A stretch of 64,000 bases of DNA from positions 310,001 to 374,000 of the forward strand of contig NZ_SSOC01000002.1 of NCBI RefSeq assembly GCF_004801295.1, written 5' to 3'. The notes beneath the pieces were generated by a model. It saw only the letters and a list, made by a program, of their open reading frames with translations, searched no databases and had not been told where the DNA came from. This DNA comes from Pseudothauera nasutitermitis. Lineage in GTDB: Bacteria; Pseudomonadota; Gammaproteobacteria; Burkholderiales; Rhodocyclaceae. Positions 17,717-26,613 of the stretch are shown piece by piece. Position numbers and translations under genes: made by a program. Numbering within the stretch: the first letter of the stretch is position 1; every line of letters begins with the position of its first letter.

Positions 17717-17902
17717 GCGTCGAGGGCCCTGGGCGGCGGCGATTTCGAGCCCGCCGCGCCGGGTGCCGTTCTCCCGGAGAAGTCCGGGCCGGCTGTCCGA
17801 GGGCGCGCAGCGCCCGAGTTCCGGCCCGGCCGGGAGAATGGCGCTCGGCGCGGGAACCCGCAGGGCGGGCGCGCATGAGCCGCCGCCCAGGGCCCTCGAC
17901 GC
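17717..17902. repeat. nested palindromic element (24-bp perfect inverted arms)
   Basis: The gap 17592-17940 holds this structure. Outer arms 17717-17740 and 17879-17902 are perfect 24-bp inverted repeats starting GCGTCGAGGGCCCTGGG. They continue imperfectly outward (TCCGT recurs 5 bases farther on each side). An inner pair GCCGTTCTCCCGG/CCGGGAGAATGGC (17765-17777/17830-17842) has one mismatch. No open frame looks coding. It could be a non-autonomous mobile repeat or a large transcription-terminating hairpin between yaeQ and the kinase gene. Confidence 0.6.
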
Positions 17903-17940
17903 CCACCACGGACCCAAACCGCTCGACACGCAAGGAGGGT

Positions 17941-19542
17941 TCAGGCCAACCGCAACACCGCCCCCACGCACACCCCGCTGCCATCCGGCAGATTGCTGGC
18001 CGTCAGGCTGCCGCCGTGGAAGGCCGCGATCATGCGCGCCACGTACAGCCCCAGCCCCAGGTGCGGCTCGCCGCTGCCTTCGGCCTTGCGCACCGACACC
18101 ATGGCCTCGAACAGCCGCCCCTCCAGCGCCGCCGGCAGCAGCGGCCCCTGGTTGATGACCGCCAGCGTGGCGGTGGTGGTCTGGAACTGCAGCACGATGC
18201 GGATCGGCGTATCCGGCAGGGCGAAGTCGGCAGCGTTGGCCACCAGCTTGTCGAGCATCTGCGCGGCCAGATCGGGGGCGCCGCGCACCCACACCGGATA
18301 CGGCGGCAGATCGTCCTCGAAGGCGCGCGTGGGGTGCGCCACGCGATAGCCGCGCACGCATTCGCCGACCACCGCGCGCAGATCGAAGCGCTCGCTCTCG
18401 GTGCTGGCCAGCGCCTGCTCCATGCGCGTGGCCTCGCTCATGCGCGCAAGCATGCGCGACAGCCGGTTCAGCCCTTCCTCGGCGCGCGTCATGTAGGTGC
18501 GCGCGGACGCCGGCAATTCCTCGGCGTGCAGGTTCTCCAGCGAGGAACGCACCACGGCGATGGGCGTGCGCAATTCATGCGACAGCCGGCTCGCCATGTT
18601 TTCCAGATAGGTGTGATGGCCGGCCAGGCGTTCGAGCAGCGCCGAGAAGCTGCGCGACAGATCGCCCACCTCGTCGCCCGCGTTCGAGGCCGTCAGCGGC
18701 ATGGCGATGCGCCCCTGGCCGTCGATGGCGCTTTCCGCCTCGTCGCGCAGGCGGCGGATGCGCGAGGACAGCCGGGTGGCGAACCACAGCACCGGCAGCG
18801 CCACCAGGCACAGCCCGGCCAGGGTGATCAGCAGCAGGCTTTCCAGCGCGCGCTGGCGCAGCGAAACGATGGAACGCGAATCCTCTTCGACCACTACCGC
18901 GCCGATCACCCGGTTGCCCTCCCAGATCGGGTGCGCGGCGCTCACCAGCAGCACGCCGCCATCGTGGGTGGCGCGCGTCTGCGCGCCGGCGATGCCCATC
19001 AGCGCGTCATGCACCTCGCGCGCGCGCAGCGGGCTCCAGTCCGTGCCGATGGTCTCGCCGGGCGGCGGCAGGATGCGCGCGGCCAGCCTGCGCCACGCCG
19101 GCAGCCCTGCGCCCCCGCCTTCCGCCGCCGGCAGGCTGCCGGTGACCGCCAGCACGCGCAGGTCGCGGCTCACCAGGCTGATGCGCGCGCTGCTGCGCTG
19201 CACGCCGCGCAGGATGGCGACCACCTCGTCCATGCGGCGCGGCTCCTCCGCCAGCGTGGCGACCGGCGCGCGCAGGGCCTCGACGACCTCCTCGCCGGGC
19301 AGCAGGGATTGATCCACGGTGACGCGCGAGGAGCGCGTCCATTGCGGCACGCCGAGCAGTTGCGGGCGTTCGTGCAGGGCGGTGGCCACCGCGCGGGCAG
19401 TCGCCAGCACGGCCTGCTGCTGGCTGTCCACCAGAAAGGCCTCCAGCTCGACCAGATAGCGGTAGCCCACCCAGGGCAAGGCCAGCAGCGGCAACGCGAG
19501 CAGCGCCAGCTTGAGCCGCAGGCTCACGCGCGGCGTGTTCAT
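17941..19542 (-). CDS. pdsS: sensor histidine kinase of the dedicated sortase system (PdsS-like)
   Basis: This 533-residue membrane kinase starts with a signal-anchor helix (LKLALLALPLLALPWVGY). A ~240-residue periplasmic sensor region follows, then a second helix near 265-285 (LLLITLAGLCLVALPVLWFA), a HAMP segment, the HisKA box with phospho-acceptor in RLSHELRTPIAVVRSSL, and a HATPase domain (MLDKLVANAADF; LGLGLYVARMI). It belongs by context and composition to the proteobacterial dedicated sortase system kinases. The regulator gene overlaps it by ATGA. The signal sensed is unknown; envelope stress or surface assembly is inference. Confidence 0.85.
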   Translation of the reverse strand: MNTPRVSLRLKLALLALPLLALPWVGYRYLVELEAFLVDSQQQAVLATARAVATALHERPQLLGVPQWTRSSRVTVDQSLLPGEEVVEALRAPVATLAEEPRRMDEVVAILRGVQRSSARISLVSRDLRVLAVTGSLPAAEGGGAGLPAWRRLAARILPPPGETIGTDWSPLRAREVHDALMGIAGAQTRATHDGGVLLVSAAHPIWEGNRVIGAVVVEEDSRSIVSLRQRALESLLLITLAGLCLVALPVLWFATRLSSRIRRLRDEAESAIDGQGRIAMPLTASNAGDEVGDLSRSFSALLERLAGHHTYLENMASRLSHELRTPIAVVRSSLENLHAEELPASARTYMTRAEEGLNRLSRMLARMSEATRMEQALASTESERFDLRAVVGECVRGYRVAHPTRAFEDDLPPYPVWVRGAPDLAAQMLDKLVANAADFALPDTPIRIVLQFQTTTATLAVINQGPLLPAALEGRLFEAMVSVRKAEGSGEPHLGLGLYVARMIAAFHGGSLTASNLPDGSGVCVGAVLRLA

Positions 19543-20231
19543 TCCGCACTCTTCCAGCGGTAGCCCATGCCGTAGACGCTTTCGATGGCATCGAACTGCG
19601 CATCCACCACGGCGAACTTGCGGCGGATGCGCTTGACGTGGGAGGTGATGGTGCCGTCATCGACCAGGCGTGCATCGCGCATCAACTGCTCGCGGCTCTT
19701 CACGTGGCCGGGCAGTTGCGCCAGCGTATGCACCATCCAGAACTCGGTGAGCGTCAGATCCACTGCCCGGCCCTGCCAGCTTGCCGCCAGGCGCAGCGTG
19801 TCCAGGCGCAGCGCGCCGCGCTCCAGCACGTCCTCGCGCGCGCCCGGTTCGGCCAGCGCCTCGACGCGGCGGAACAGCGCGGCGATGCGCGCCAGCAGGT
19901 GCGGCATGGAAACGTCCTTGGTCAGATAGTCGTCCGCGCCCAGGCGCAGGCCGGAGACCACGTCGAAATCGCTGTCGCGCGCGGTCAGGAAGATGATCGG
20001 CAGGCGCCTGGACAGCGCGCGCAATTCCGCGCACAGCGTGAAGCCGCCTTCCGGCTCGTCGCCCAGGCCGATGTCGATCACCGCCAGATCGGGCAGGCGC
20101 GCGCGGCACGCGGCCAGCGCGCCGGGGCGGTCGGCGTGCGCGCTGACCTCGTAGCCCTGGCGGGCCAGGGCCTCGGCATAGTTGTCGCGGATGGCGGCTT
20201 CGTCCTCGACGATGGCGATGCGGCGTCCCAT
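19539..20231 (-). CDS. pdsR: OmpR-family response regulator of the dedicated sortase system (PdsR-like)
   Basis: This 230-residue regulator has a receiver domain with the acidic cluster IVEDEAAI, the phospho-acceptor Asp in LAVIDIGLG, conserved Thr in FLTARD and Lys in YLTKDVS. It is followed by a winged-helix Trans_reg_C domain (TITSHVKRIRRKFAVVD, SVYGMGYRW). I chose the second ATG (MGRRIAIV) because AGGA is 6 bases upstream of it and too close to the first. It is coupled to the kinase by ATGA and divergent from the sortase substrate gene, so it probably controls that promoter. Confidence 0.87.
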   Translation of the reverse strand: MGRRIAIVEDEAAIRDNYAEALARQGYEVSAHADRPGALAACRARLPDLAVIDIGLGDEPEGGFTLCAELRALSRRLPIIFLTARDSDFDVVSGLRLGADDYLTKDVSMPHLLARIAALFRRVEALAEPGAREDVLERGALRLDTLRLAASWQGRAVDLTLTEFWMVHTLAQLPGHVKSREQLMRDARLVDDGTITSHVKRIRRKFAVVDAQFDAIESVYGMGYRWKSAE

Positions 20232-20419
20232 GGGCATTCCTGCGCTTGAATCCGGCGCCGACTATAGCACCGCCGCCGCGTCCGCCTGCCGCTGCAAGAG
20301 CCATTTTCTTGCCACATTTCGCCCGCGCGGCGCCCTTTTCTCCCCATGCCGGCGACCTTTTCCCCCGTTGAAATGCACCCACTGACAAACCGTTGGCCGC
20401 ATCCAGGGAGAAAAACGCC

Positions 20420-22507
20420 ATGAACACCCACCTGCCCGGTTCCGCCCGCCGCTGGCACGATCTGCTGGAAATCGCCGCGCTGGCGGCGCGCATCTTCCTC
20501 GGCGGACTGCTGGTCGCCTTCGCGCTCGCCGTGCTGACCCTGCTGTTCGCCGCGCCGTCCTACGCCGGCGAAGGGGACACCGGCCAGGGCACGCTGATCA
20601 TCCGCCTGCCGGACGGCAACGGCGTGGCGCTGCCGGCGCTGGATACCGAGGTCGCCATCCGTGTGAACGGCCCGCTGGCGCGCACCCGCGTGGTGCAGAC
20701 CTTCCACAACGCCAGCGATGGCTGGCAGGAAGGCGAATACCTCTTCCCACTGCCCGAAAACGCCGCCGTCGACCGCCTGCGCATGGTGATCGGCGAACAC
20801 GTCGTCGAGGGTGAAATCCGCGAGCGCGCCGCCGCGCGCGCCGAATTCGAGCAGGCCCGTGCCAGCGGCCGGCGCACGGCGCTGGTCGAACAGCAGCGCC
20901 CCAACCTGTTCACCACCCGCGTCGCCAACATCGCCCCGGGGGCGCGCATCTCGGTGGAAATCGAATACCAGCAGACGCTGGAATGGCGCATGAATGAGGA
21001 CGGCGGCCACTACGGCCTGCGCTTCCCGATGGTCGCCGCGCCGCGTTACATCCCCCTGCCCACCACCGCCGAGGAAATCGCCGACGCCCAGCGCATCACC
21101 GCCCCGGTGCGCCACCCGGCGGCAGGCCCGGCGATCAACCCGGTGCGCATGCGCGTGGAACTGGATGCCGGCATGCCGTTGTCCGCGCTGCGCAGCCCTT
21201 CCCATGCGCTGCGTGTGGATGCCCCGCACGCCAACCGCCGCGTCGTCGAATTCGCCGATGGCGCGGCCCCGGCCGAACGCGACTTCGTCCTCGAATGGAC
21301 GCTGGCCGCCGGCCAGGCCCCGCGCGTCGCGCTGTTCGCCGAGCGCGGGCAGGACGTGGACCACGCCCTGCTGATGCTGATGCCCCCGCGCCTGCCCAGC
21401 GACGGCCGCCCGCTGGCGCGCGAGGTGGTGTTCGTCATCGACACCTCGGGCTCGATGGCCGGCGCCTCCATCGCCCAGGCGCGCGCCGCCCTCGCGCTCG
21501 CCCTGCGCCGCCTGCGCCCGGAAGACCGCTTCAACGTCATCGAATTCAACTCCATCACCCGCGCGCTGTTCGATGCCGCCCGCCCGGCCAGCACGGACAA
21601 CGTGGAGCACGCCGCGCGCTGGGTGCGCAAGCTGGAGGCCACCGGCGGCACCGAGATGGCCCCCGCGCTGGCCGCCGCGCTGGGTGGCGCGGCCGACCCG
21701 GAACGCGTGCGCCAGGTGATCTTCCTCACCGACGGCGCGGTGGGCAACGAGGAAACCCTGTTCCGCCTGATCGAACAGCGCCTGGGCGACGCCCGCCTGT
21801 TTCCGGTGGGCATCGGCTCCGCGCCCAACGGCCACTTCATGCGCAAGGCAGCGGCTGCCGGGCGCGGCAGCTTCACCTACATCGGCCGCCTGGACGAAGT
21901 GCAGGAACGCATGAGCGCGCTGTTCGAGCGCCTCGAAGCACCCATGCTCAAAGACATCGAACTGGCCTGGCCGGACGGCGCCCAGGCCGACTACTGGCCG
22001 CGCAAGGTGCCCGACCTGTACGCCGGCGAACCGCTGGTGGTGGCCGTCGCCCTGCGCCAGGCCAGCGGCACGCTGAAGGTCGGCGGACGCGGTCCGCAGG
22101 CCGCCTGGAGCACCGAGGTCGATCTCGGTCGGGCCGCCCCCGGCAGCGGGCTGGGCACCCTGTGGGCGCGCCACAAGATCGACGCCCTGCTCGACCTGCT
22201 GCGCAGCGGCACGCCGGAAGACGAGGTGCGCCCGCAGATCGTCGAACTCGCCCTCGCCCATCGCCTGGTCAGCCGCTACACCAGCCTGGTGGCGGTGGAC
22301 AAGACCCCGGTGCGCCCGGCCGACGCGCCGCTGCAGGGCGGCCAGCTGCCCCTCAACCTGCCCGCCGGCTGGCAGTACGAAAAGGTCTTCGGCCAACTGC
22401 CCACCGGCGCCACCGGCGCGCGCATGCACCTGCTGGGCGGCACGCTGACCCTCGCCCTGGGCGCCCTGCTGTTCGCCCTCACCCGCCGCCGCAACGCCTT
22501 CGCCTGA
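20420..22507 (+). CDS. VIT/VWA surface protein, substrate of the class GN sortase
   Basis: This 695-residue protein has a membrane signal sequence around residues 20-50, ending in the PSYAGEG cleavage region. A VIT domain follows (residues ~50-190, containing NGPLARTRVVQTFHNASDG), then a VWA domain (~340-500) with MIDAS sequence FVIDTSGSMAGAS. The C-terminus carries the sorting signal FGQLPTGATGARMHLLGG near 657, a hydrophobic helix (LTLALGALLFAL) and a basic tail TRRRNAFA. This is the architecture of marine proteobacterial sortase targets. The sortase gene lies 31 bp downstream and the regulators are divergent. It is presumably cleaved at the LPTGAT-type motif and anchored to an envelope acceptor; which one is unknown. 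Confidence 0.9.
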   Translation: MNTHLPGSARRWHDLLEIAALAARIFLGGLLVAFALAVLTLLFAAPSYAGEGDTGQGTLIIRLPDGNGVALPALDTEVAIRVNGPLARTRVVQTFHNASDGWQEGEYLFPLPENAAVDRLRMVIGEHVVEGEIRERAAARAEFEQARASGRRTALVEQQRPNLFTTRVANIAPGARISVEIEYQQTLEWRMNEDGGHYGLRFPMVAAPRYIPLPTTAEEIADAQRITAPVRHPAAGPAINPVRMRVELDAGMPLSALRSPSHALRVDAPHANRRVVEFADGAAPAERDFVLEWTLAAGQAPRVALFAERGQDVDHALLMLMPPRLPSDGRPLAREVVFVIDTSGSMAGASIAQARAALALALRRLRPEDRFNVIEFNSITRALFDAARPASTDNVEHAARWVRKLEATGGTEMAPALAAALGGAADPERVRQVIFLTDGAVGNEETLFRLIEQRLGDARLFPVGIGSAPNGHFMRKAAAAGRGSFTYIGRLDEVQERMSALFERLEAPMLKDIELAWPDGAQADYWPRKVPDLYAGEPLVVAVALRQASGTLKVGGRGPQAAWSTEVDLGRAAPGSGLGTLWARHKIDALLDLLRSGTPEDEVRPQIVELALAHRLVSRYTSLVAVDKTPVRPADAPLQGGQLPLNLPAGWQYEKVFGQLPTGATGARMHLLGGTLTLALGALLFALTRRRNAFA

Positions 22508-22538
22508 ATCCCGCTCCCTGAACACACGGAGAACCGCC

Positions 22539-23228
22539 ATGAAAACCACGACAAACTGCCACCACTGCAACGGCCGCGATTTCCTCGGCGTGGAATGCGC
22601 CTGGCCCGCTCCCGACTGCCTTGGCGACACGCGCAGGCGCGATGCCGCGCGGCGCCGCACACAGCTGCTGCGCGCCGCGCTGGTGCTCGCGCTGGCCGCC
22701 GCGCTGTGGCAGTTCGGCCAGGCCGGCTACATCCACGCCAAGGCCTGGCTGGCCCAGCACCTGATCGCCCAGGCCTGGGCGCAGACCCGCGCCGGCGGCG
22801 CGCCCGCGCGCCCCTGGCCGTGGGCGGACACCTGGCCGGTGGCGCGCCTGAGCGCACCCGCGCAGGGCGTGGAGGTGTACGTGCTGGCCGGCGCCGACGG
22901 TGCCACGCTGGCCTTCGGCCCCGGCCACATGTACGGCACCGCCGAGCCCGGCGACTTCGGCAACAGCGTGCTGGGCGCGCACCGCGACACCCATTTCGCC
23001 TTCCTGCAGTGGCTGGAGGACGGCAGCGAACTGGAACTGGAAACCGCCCATGGCGAGGTGCTGCGCTACTTCGTCACCCACCGCGAGGTGCTCGACCACC
23101 GCGACACGCGCCCGCTCGCCCAACCGGACAGCGGCCGCCAGCTCACCCTGGTGACCTGCTGGCCGTTCGACGCGGTGCGCGCGGGCGGTCCGCTGCGCTA
23201 CGTGGTCACCGCGCAGGCGCGGATCTGA
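22539..23228 (+). CDS. class GN sortase
   Basis: This 229-residue transpeptidase has catalytic Cys207 in TLVTCWPF, a His in GAHRDTHF (H148), and an Arg near the C-terminus (GPLRYVV). A membrane helix at ~44-65 anchors it. The dedicated sortase locus (kinase, regulator, VIT/VWA target) is directly upstream. Unusually, ~40 residues precede the helix and contain C-x2-C-x9-C-x6-C (CHHC, then C20 and C27), looking like a small metal site on the cytoplasmic side. The ribosome site GGAG before this ATG supports that N-terminus as real. The 3' end overlaps the convergent EAL gene by 23 bp. Confidence 0.9.
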   Translation: MKTTTNCHHCNGRDFLGVECAWPAPDCLGDTRRRDAARRRTQLLRAALVLALAAALWQFGQAGYIHAKAWLAQHLIAQAWAQTRAGGAPARPWPWADTWPVARLSAPAQGVEVYVLAGADGATLAFGPGHMYGTAEPGDFGNSVLGAHRDTHFAFLQWLEDGSELELETAHGEVLRYFVTHREVLDHRDTRPLAQPDSGRQLTLVTCWPFDAVRAGGPLRYVVTAQARI

Positions 23229-24381
23229 GACCGCCCAGCGCCTCATCCACCGGGCACGGTCGGCCGTACAGCCAGCCCTGCGCCAGTTCCATGCCGCAGC
23301 CGGCCAGCGCGGCATGCTGCGCCTCCGTCTCGACGCCCTCGGCCAGCACGCGGCAGCCCAGGGCGTGCAGTTGCGCGGTGGTGGCGCGGATTTCCTCCAC
23401 CTGGCGGGCCGAACTGCCAGCGTGGCGGATCACCGTGATGCACAACTTTACGATTTCCGGCGCCAGCGCCCGCGCGCTGTCCAGGTCGGCGAAGCCGCAG
23501 CCGGTATCGTCCAGCGCCAGCAGCGCGCCCGCGGCGCGCAGGCGCTCGACCGCGCCGGCCAGGGCACCGGCCTGATCCAGCGGCAGGTGTTCGGTTAGTT
23601 CGATCACCACGTCGTTGCGCCCATGCAGCGGCAGCGCGTCGACGGCCCGGGCGAGTGCCTCCGGCCCCAGGTTGACGCTGACGAACTGCCCGGCCGGCAG
23701 CCGGCCGCGGGTGCGCTCCAGCGCCAGTTCGGCGCACAGCAGTTCCATTTCCAGCGCCTGCCCGGCCGCGTGCGCGGCGTCGAACAGGCGGTCGGGACGC
23801 TCCAGCGGCGAGCCGGCCGGCCCGCGGGTGAGCGCTTCGAAGCCAACCACCCGGCGGTCGGCCATGCGCACGATGGGCTGCAGCACGGTGCGCAGCGTGC
23901 GCCCGGCCAGTATCTCCGCCACTTCTTCAGCCGCCGGCTCTCCGCCGCTGCTCGCCGCCGCATCCTCCAGCCGGGCGGCGAGCATGGCCTGCGCCCGCGC
24001 GCCCCAGGCCGTGTGCGCACCTTCGTCCCACGGCAGCACGACGAGGCGGAAGGCGATCTGCCGCCCGCTGCCGGCGCCGAAGAGCTGCAGCAGCAGTTCA
24101 TGCGCCAGCCGGCGGGCGGCGACCTCGACGGCCTCGCGGATCTCGTCCGGGTCGCGCGGGAAATCCTCGGACGCCAGCTGGAAGCATCCGCTCCAGCAGC
24201 CCCGCGCATCGTCGCGCCGGCGTTCGAGGCGCGCATGGCGGTTCAGCACGCGGTCGGTAAGCGTGTCCAGGCCCTCGCCGAGCCCGGCCAGGGCCTGCTC
24301 CATGGCCGCATCGCCGAACAGCGCGCGCAGGCGCGCCGGGTCGTCGAGGCGAAAGGCAAGCAATACGATTCGGTCCTTCAT
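23206..24381 (-). CDS. EAL-domain cyclic-di-GMP phosphodiesterase
   Basis: This 391-residue soluble protein has an N-terminal half (1-150) resembling a degenerate GGDEF fold with no GGDEF motif. The EAL domain (~160-385) carries the signature EALTR, NLGPEAL, ELTEHLPL, ALDDTGCGFADLD and AEGVETEAQ. In the central block a threonine replaces the usual Phe (DDTGCG), a variant known among EAL proteins, and the catalytic Asp pair is kept. Hydrolysis of c-di-GMP is likely but untested. GGAG precedes the ATG by 5 bases. It is convergent with the sortase gene and shares 23 bp with its end. Confidence 0.85.
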   Translation of the reverse strand: MKDRIVLLAFRLDDPARLRALFGDAAMEQALAGLGEGLDTLTDRVLNRHARLERRRDDARGCWSGCFQLASEDFPRDPDEIREAVEVAARRLAHELLLQLFGAGSGRQIAFRLVVLPWDEGAHTAWGARAQAMLAARLEDAAASSGGEPAAEEVAEILAGRTLRTVLQPIVRMADRRVVGFEALTRGPAGSPLERPDRLFDAAHAAGQALEMELLCAELALERTRGRLPAGQFVSVNLGPEALARAVDALPLHGRNDVVIELTEHLPLDQAGALAGAVERLRAAGALLALDDTGCGFADLDSARALAPEIVKLCITVIRHAGSSARQVEEIRATTAQLHALGCRVLAEGVETEAQHAALAGCGMELAQGWLYGRPCPVDEALGGLRSAPAR

Positions 24382-24462
24382 GCGGGCTCCGTCACGCCGG
24401 GCTGCCGCCGGCCGAAGCCCCGATCATGCCAGTACGCGCCGAGCCGCCTCAAGCGTACTGAA

Positions 24463-24501
24463 GCCCCCCCTGGGGGCAGCGAACGCAGTGAGCGTGGGGC
24501 C
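24463..24501. repeat. CCCCCC-TGGGGG / gcagtgagcg repeat (REP-like, terminator-like)
   Basis: The sequence CCCCCCCTGGGGGCAGCGAA followed by CGCAGTGAGCGTGGGG lies in the gap between the EAL gene and the end of the MCP gene. This C-run/G-run plus cagtgagcg arrangement is, from memory, a recurring extragenic repeat in betaproteobacterial genomes, often at gene 3' ends. It can fold through C-run/G-run pairing. Only one copy is in this window. Confidence 0.4.
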
Positions 24502-24504
24502 GTT

Positions 24505-26157
24505 TCATTTCAGCCTGAAGCGTCCGACGTAATCCTTCAGGCGCGCCGAGATGCGTTCCAGCTCTTCGGCCGAGCGCGTGCTGTGCTCCATCGCCCGGCT
24601 GGTCTCGCCCGACATCGTGGCGATCTGCTCGACGTTGCCGCTGATCCCGGCCGCCGCCGCGGCCTGCTCGCCGGTGGCACGCGCCACTTCATGCACATGC
24701 TCCAGCGAACTGGCTGCCTGGCTGTGGATCTCGCCCAGCATGGCACTGGCCTGATTGGCCAGCGCGAGGCCCTTTTCCACCTGTGGCGCGGCGGTTTCCA
24801 TGGCGCTGACCGCCTGGCGGGTATCGGCGCGGATCTGTTCGATCATCTGGGCGATCTCGGCGGTAGCCTGGCCGGTGCGCCCGGCCAGCGTGCGCACCTC
24901 GTCGGCCACCACGGCGAAGCCGCGCCCGCTCTCGCCGGCCCGCGCGGCCTCGATCGCGGCGTTGAGCGCGAGCAGATTGGTCTGGTCGGCGATCTCGTCG
25001 ATCGCCCCGGCCACGCTGCCGATCTCCTCGGAGCGTTGCTGCAGGCGGCGGATCATCTCCAGCGAGGACAGCACGGTGGTGGAAATGCGCGCCATCTCGG
25101 CCGCCGCGGATTCGACCAGCGCAACGCCTTCCTGCGACAGCGCCGAGGTACGCGCGGAATTGTCCTCGGTACGGCGGGCCACCTGCGAAACGTCGGCAAT
25201 GCTCGTGGTCATCTGTTCGATGCCGGCCGCCGTGGCCGACGACAGTTCGGCTTGGCGCCGGGCCGCGGCCTGCGCCGCGCGCGAGGCCTCGCCCACGGTA
25301 TACGCCTTGTCGGACAGCGCCGAGGCCAGTTCGACCATCTCGCGGAACATCGTGGCGAGCTTGTCCTGCATGCCGGCCACCGCGGCCAGCATGCTGCCGG
25401 GGCGTGCGGCATCCACCGGCGAGGCCAGGTCGCCCGCCGCGATGCGCGTCACCACGCCGGCCGCCACGTCGGGTTCGCCGCCCAGCGTGGACTTCAGGCC
25501 GTGGATGATGCGCCAGGCCACCAGCACGCTGACCGCCAGGGCCACGCCGCACAGCACCACCATCAGCCATGCGAAGCGCTTCGTCGCGGTACGTGCGCTG
25601 GCGGTGGCAGCCTGGTTCTTGTCTTCCTGATGGTCGATGAACTGGTTGATGCGCACCAGCCATTCGCTCAGCGCCGGCCCCGCCTCGTCGAGCAGCAGTG
25701 TCTGCGCGGTGAACCGCTCGCCGGCGCGGGCCTCGGCCAGCACGCGCCCGACGAGCGGCAGCGCACGCGCCTCGATCTCCTTGATGCCGGCCAGGATGGC
25801 ACGTTCGGCCCGCTCGCCGTCGGCTTCCGCGGCCAGCAGGCGATCGAGCGCCTCGGCGGACTCTGCGTAGAAACGGCTCAGCCGCTCGATTTCCGCGAGC
25901 ACCGCGGCAAGCTCCGTCTGGTCGCGGACCAGGGTCGCGTCGCGCAGGGCGATCGCCCGGTCATGCACGCTGCCACGGAAATTGATCGCGTAGCGCTGCT
26001 TGACCGCATTGACCTCGGTGATCCGGGTCAGCGTGTCATCGACGAAGTTCACCTCCTGGATCCCGGTGGCCGTCAGACCCACCAACATCGCCAGAACCAG
26101 GCCGAAGCCGAGCGCCAGGCGCATTCCCACCGTCATTGAAGAGTTTAACCGATTCAT
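24505..26157 (-). CDS. methyl-accepting chemotaxis protein
   Basis: This 550-residue receptor has a first membrane helix (residues ~10-30, [20 protein letters not shown]), a four-helix-bundle periplasmic ligand domain of ~150 residues (begins [20 protein letters not shown]), a second helix ([20 protein letters not shown]), a HAMP segment and a long signalling domain. The hairpin tip [20 protein letters not shown] is the canonical kinase-binding sequence. The ligand domain has the 4HB_MCP pattern with [14 protein letters not shown]. No C-terminal CheR-tethering pentapeptide is present. Start at 26157 (MNRLNSS) is chosen over the longer frame, which has no membrane logic. The ligand is unknown. 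Confidence 0.9.
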   Translation of the reverse strand: MNRLNSSMTVGMRLALGFGLVLAMLVGLTATGIQEVNFVDDTLTRITEVNAVKQRYAINFRGSVHDRAIALRDATLVRDQTELAAVLAEIERLSRFYAESAEALDRLLAAEADGERAERAILAGIKEIEARALPLVGRVLAEARAGERFTAQTLLLDEAGPALSEWLVRINQFIDHQEDKNQAATASARTATKRFAWLMVVLCGVALAVSVLVAWRIIHGLKSTLGGEPDVAAGVVTRIAAGDLASPVDAARPGSMLAAVAGMQDKLATMFREMVELASALSDKAYTVGEASRAAQAAARRQAELSSATAAGIEQMTTSIADVSQVARRTEDNSARTSALSQEGVALVESAAAEMARISTTVLSSLEMIRRLQQRSEEIGSVAGAIDEIADQTNLLALNAAIEAARAGESGRGFAVVADEVRTLAGRTGQATAEIAQMIEQIRADTRQAVSAMETAAPQVEKGLALANQASAMLGEIHSQAASSLEHVHEVARATGEQAAAAAGISGNVEQIATMSGETSRAMEHSTRSAEELERISARLKDYVGRFRLK

Positions 26158-26299
26158 GGTGAAATCATTTCCAATTGCTATGGCCTCGTATCTTACCCGC
26201 GCCCTTTTCCCGCGGCGAAAAGTCATTTCCTAAGACTCGGATCGTCTATCACTATCGTCAGTCCACCTCCCCTTCATCGCCCGGAACGGCACATGGAGC

Positions 26300-26328
26300 C
26301 TGACGAAACCCCGCAAAGGCCGTATGCT
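26300..26328 (+). promoter_or_regulatory. sigma-70-like promoter for the small membrane protein/rlhA unit
   Basis: A -35 element CTGACG (26300-26305), a 17-bp spacer and a -10 element TATGCT (26323-26328) lie just upstream. The -10 box contains an in-frame ATG at 26324, so translation must begin later; this supports the start at 26357. Confidence 0.45.
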
Positions 26329-26356
26329 GTCCGCCCTGCTCCATCGAACCGCCGCC

Positions 26357-26599
26357 ATGCCCCAAGCGACCCTTCGCCAGCGCAAGACTTTCGCCCTCAT
26401 CCGTGTTCTCGGCGGATTGGCCGCCGCCCTGTACCTTTGCTACGTCGTGGTCGCCAACGTGCTGGCCGGCGCGCGCCTCGAAGGCGCCCTGCTGTATAGC
26501 GCGCTGCTCGCATTCGCCGGCTTCGCCTACGCCGCCTGGTATCTGCGCGAGCTGTCGGCGGTCGCGCGCGAGGAGCGCGAAGCCGGCGGCAAGGGTTGA
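26357..26599 (+). CDS. small membrane protein (two helices)
   Basis: This 80-residue protein is not recognised. A basic N-terminus (MPQATLRQRKTFALIR) is followed by two hydrophobic segments, GGLAAALYLCYVVVANVLA and ALLYSALLAFAGFAYAAWYL, and a charged tail. It is probably an inner-membrane hairpin. It lies 14 bp before rlhA and is probably co-transcribed with it. An alternative start 33 bases upstream would fall inside a promoter -10 box, so the shorter form is preferred. Function unknown. Confidence 0.6.
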   Translation: MPQATLRQRKTFALIRVLGGLAAALYLCYVVVANVLAGARLEGALLYSALLAFAGFAYAAWYLRELSAVAREEREAGGKG

Positions 26600-26613
26600 G
26601 CGGCCCGCCGGCC

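Noticed and set aside
17572-19563. 663-codon plus frame over the histidine kinase
   Set aside because: His/Gln/Arg/Ala-rich antisense translation; the minus strand encodes a full kinase with HisKA and HATPase motifs.
26324-26356. Longer N-terminus for the small membrane protein
   Set aside because: The earlier ATG lies inside a TATGCT -10 element with a 17-bp spaced -35, so it should not be transcribed.
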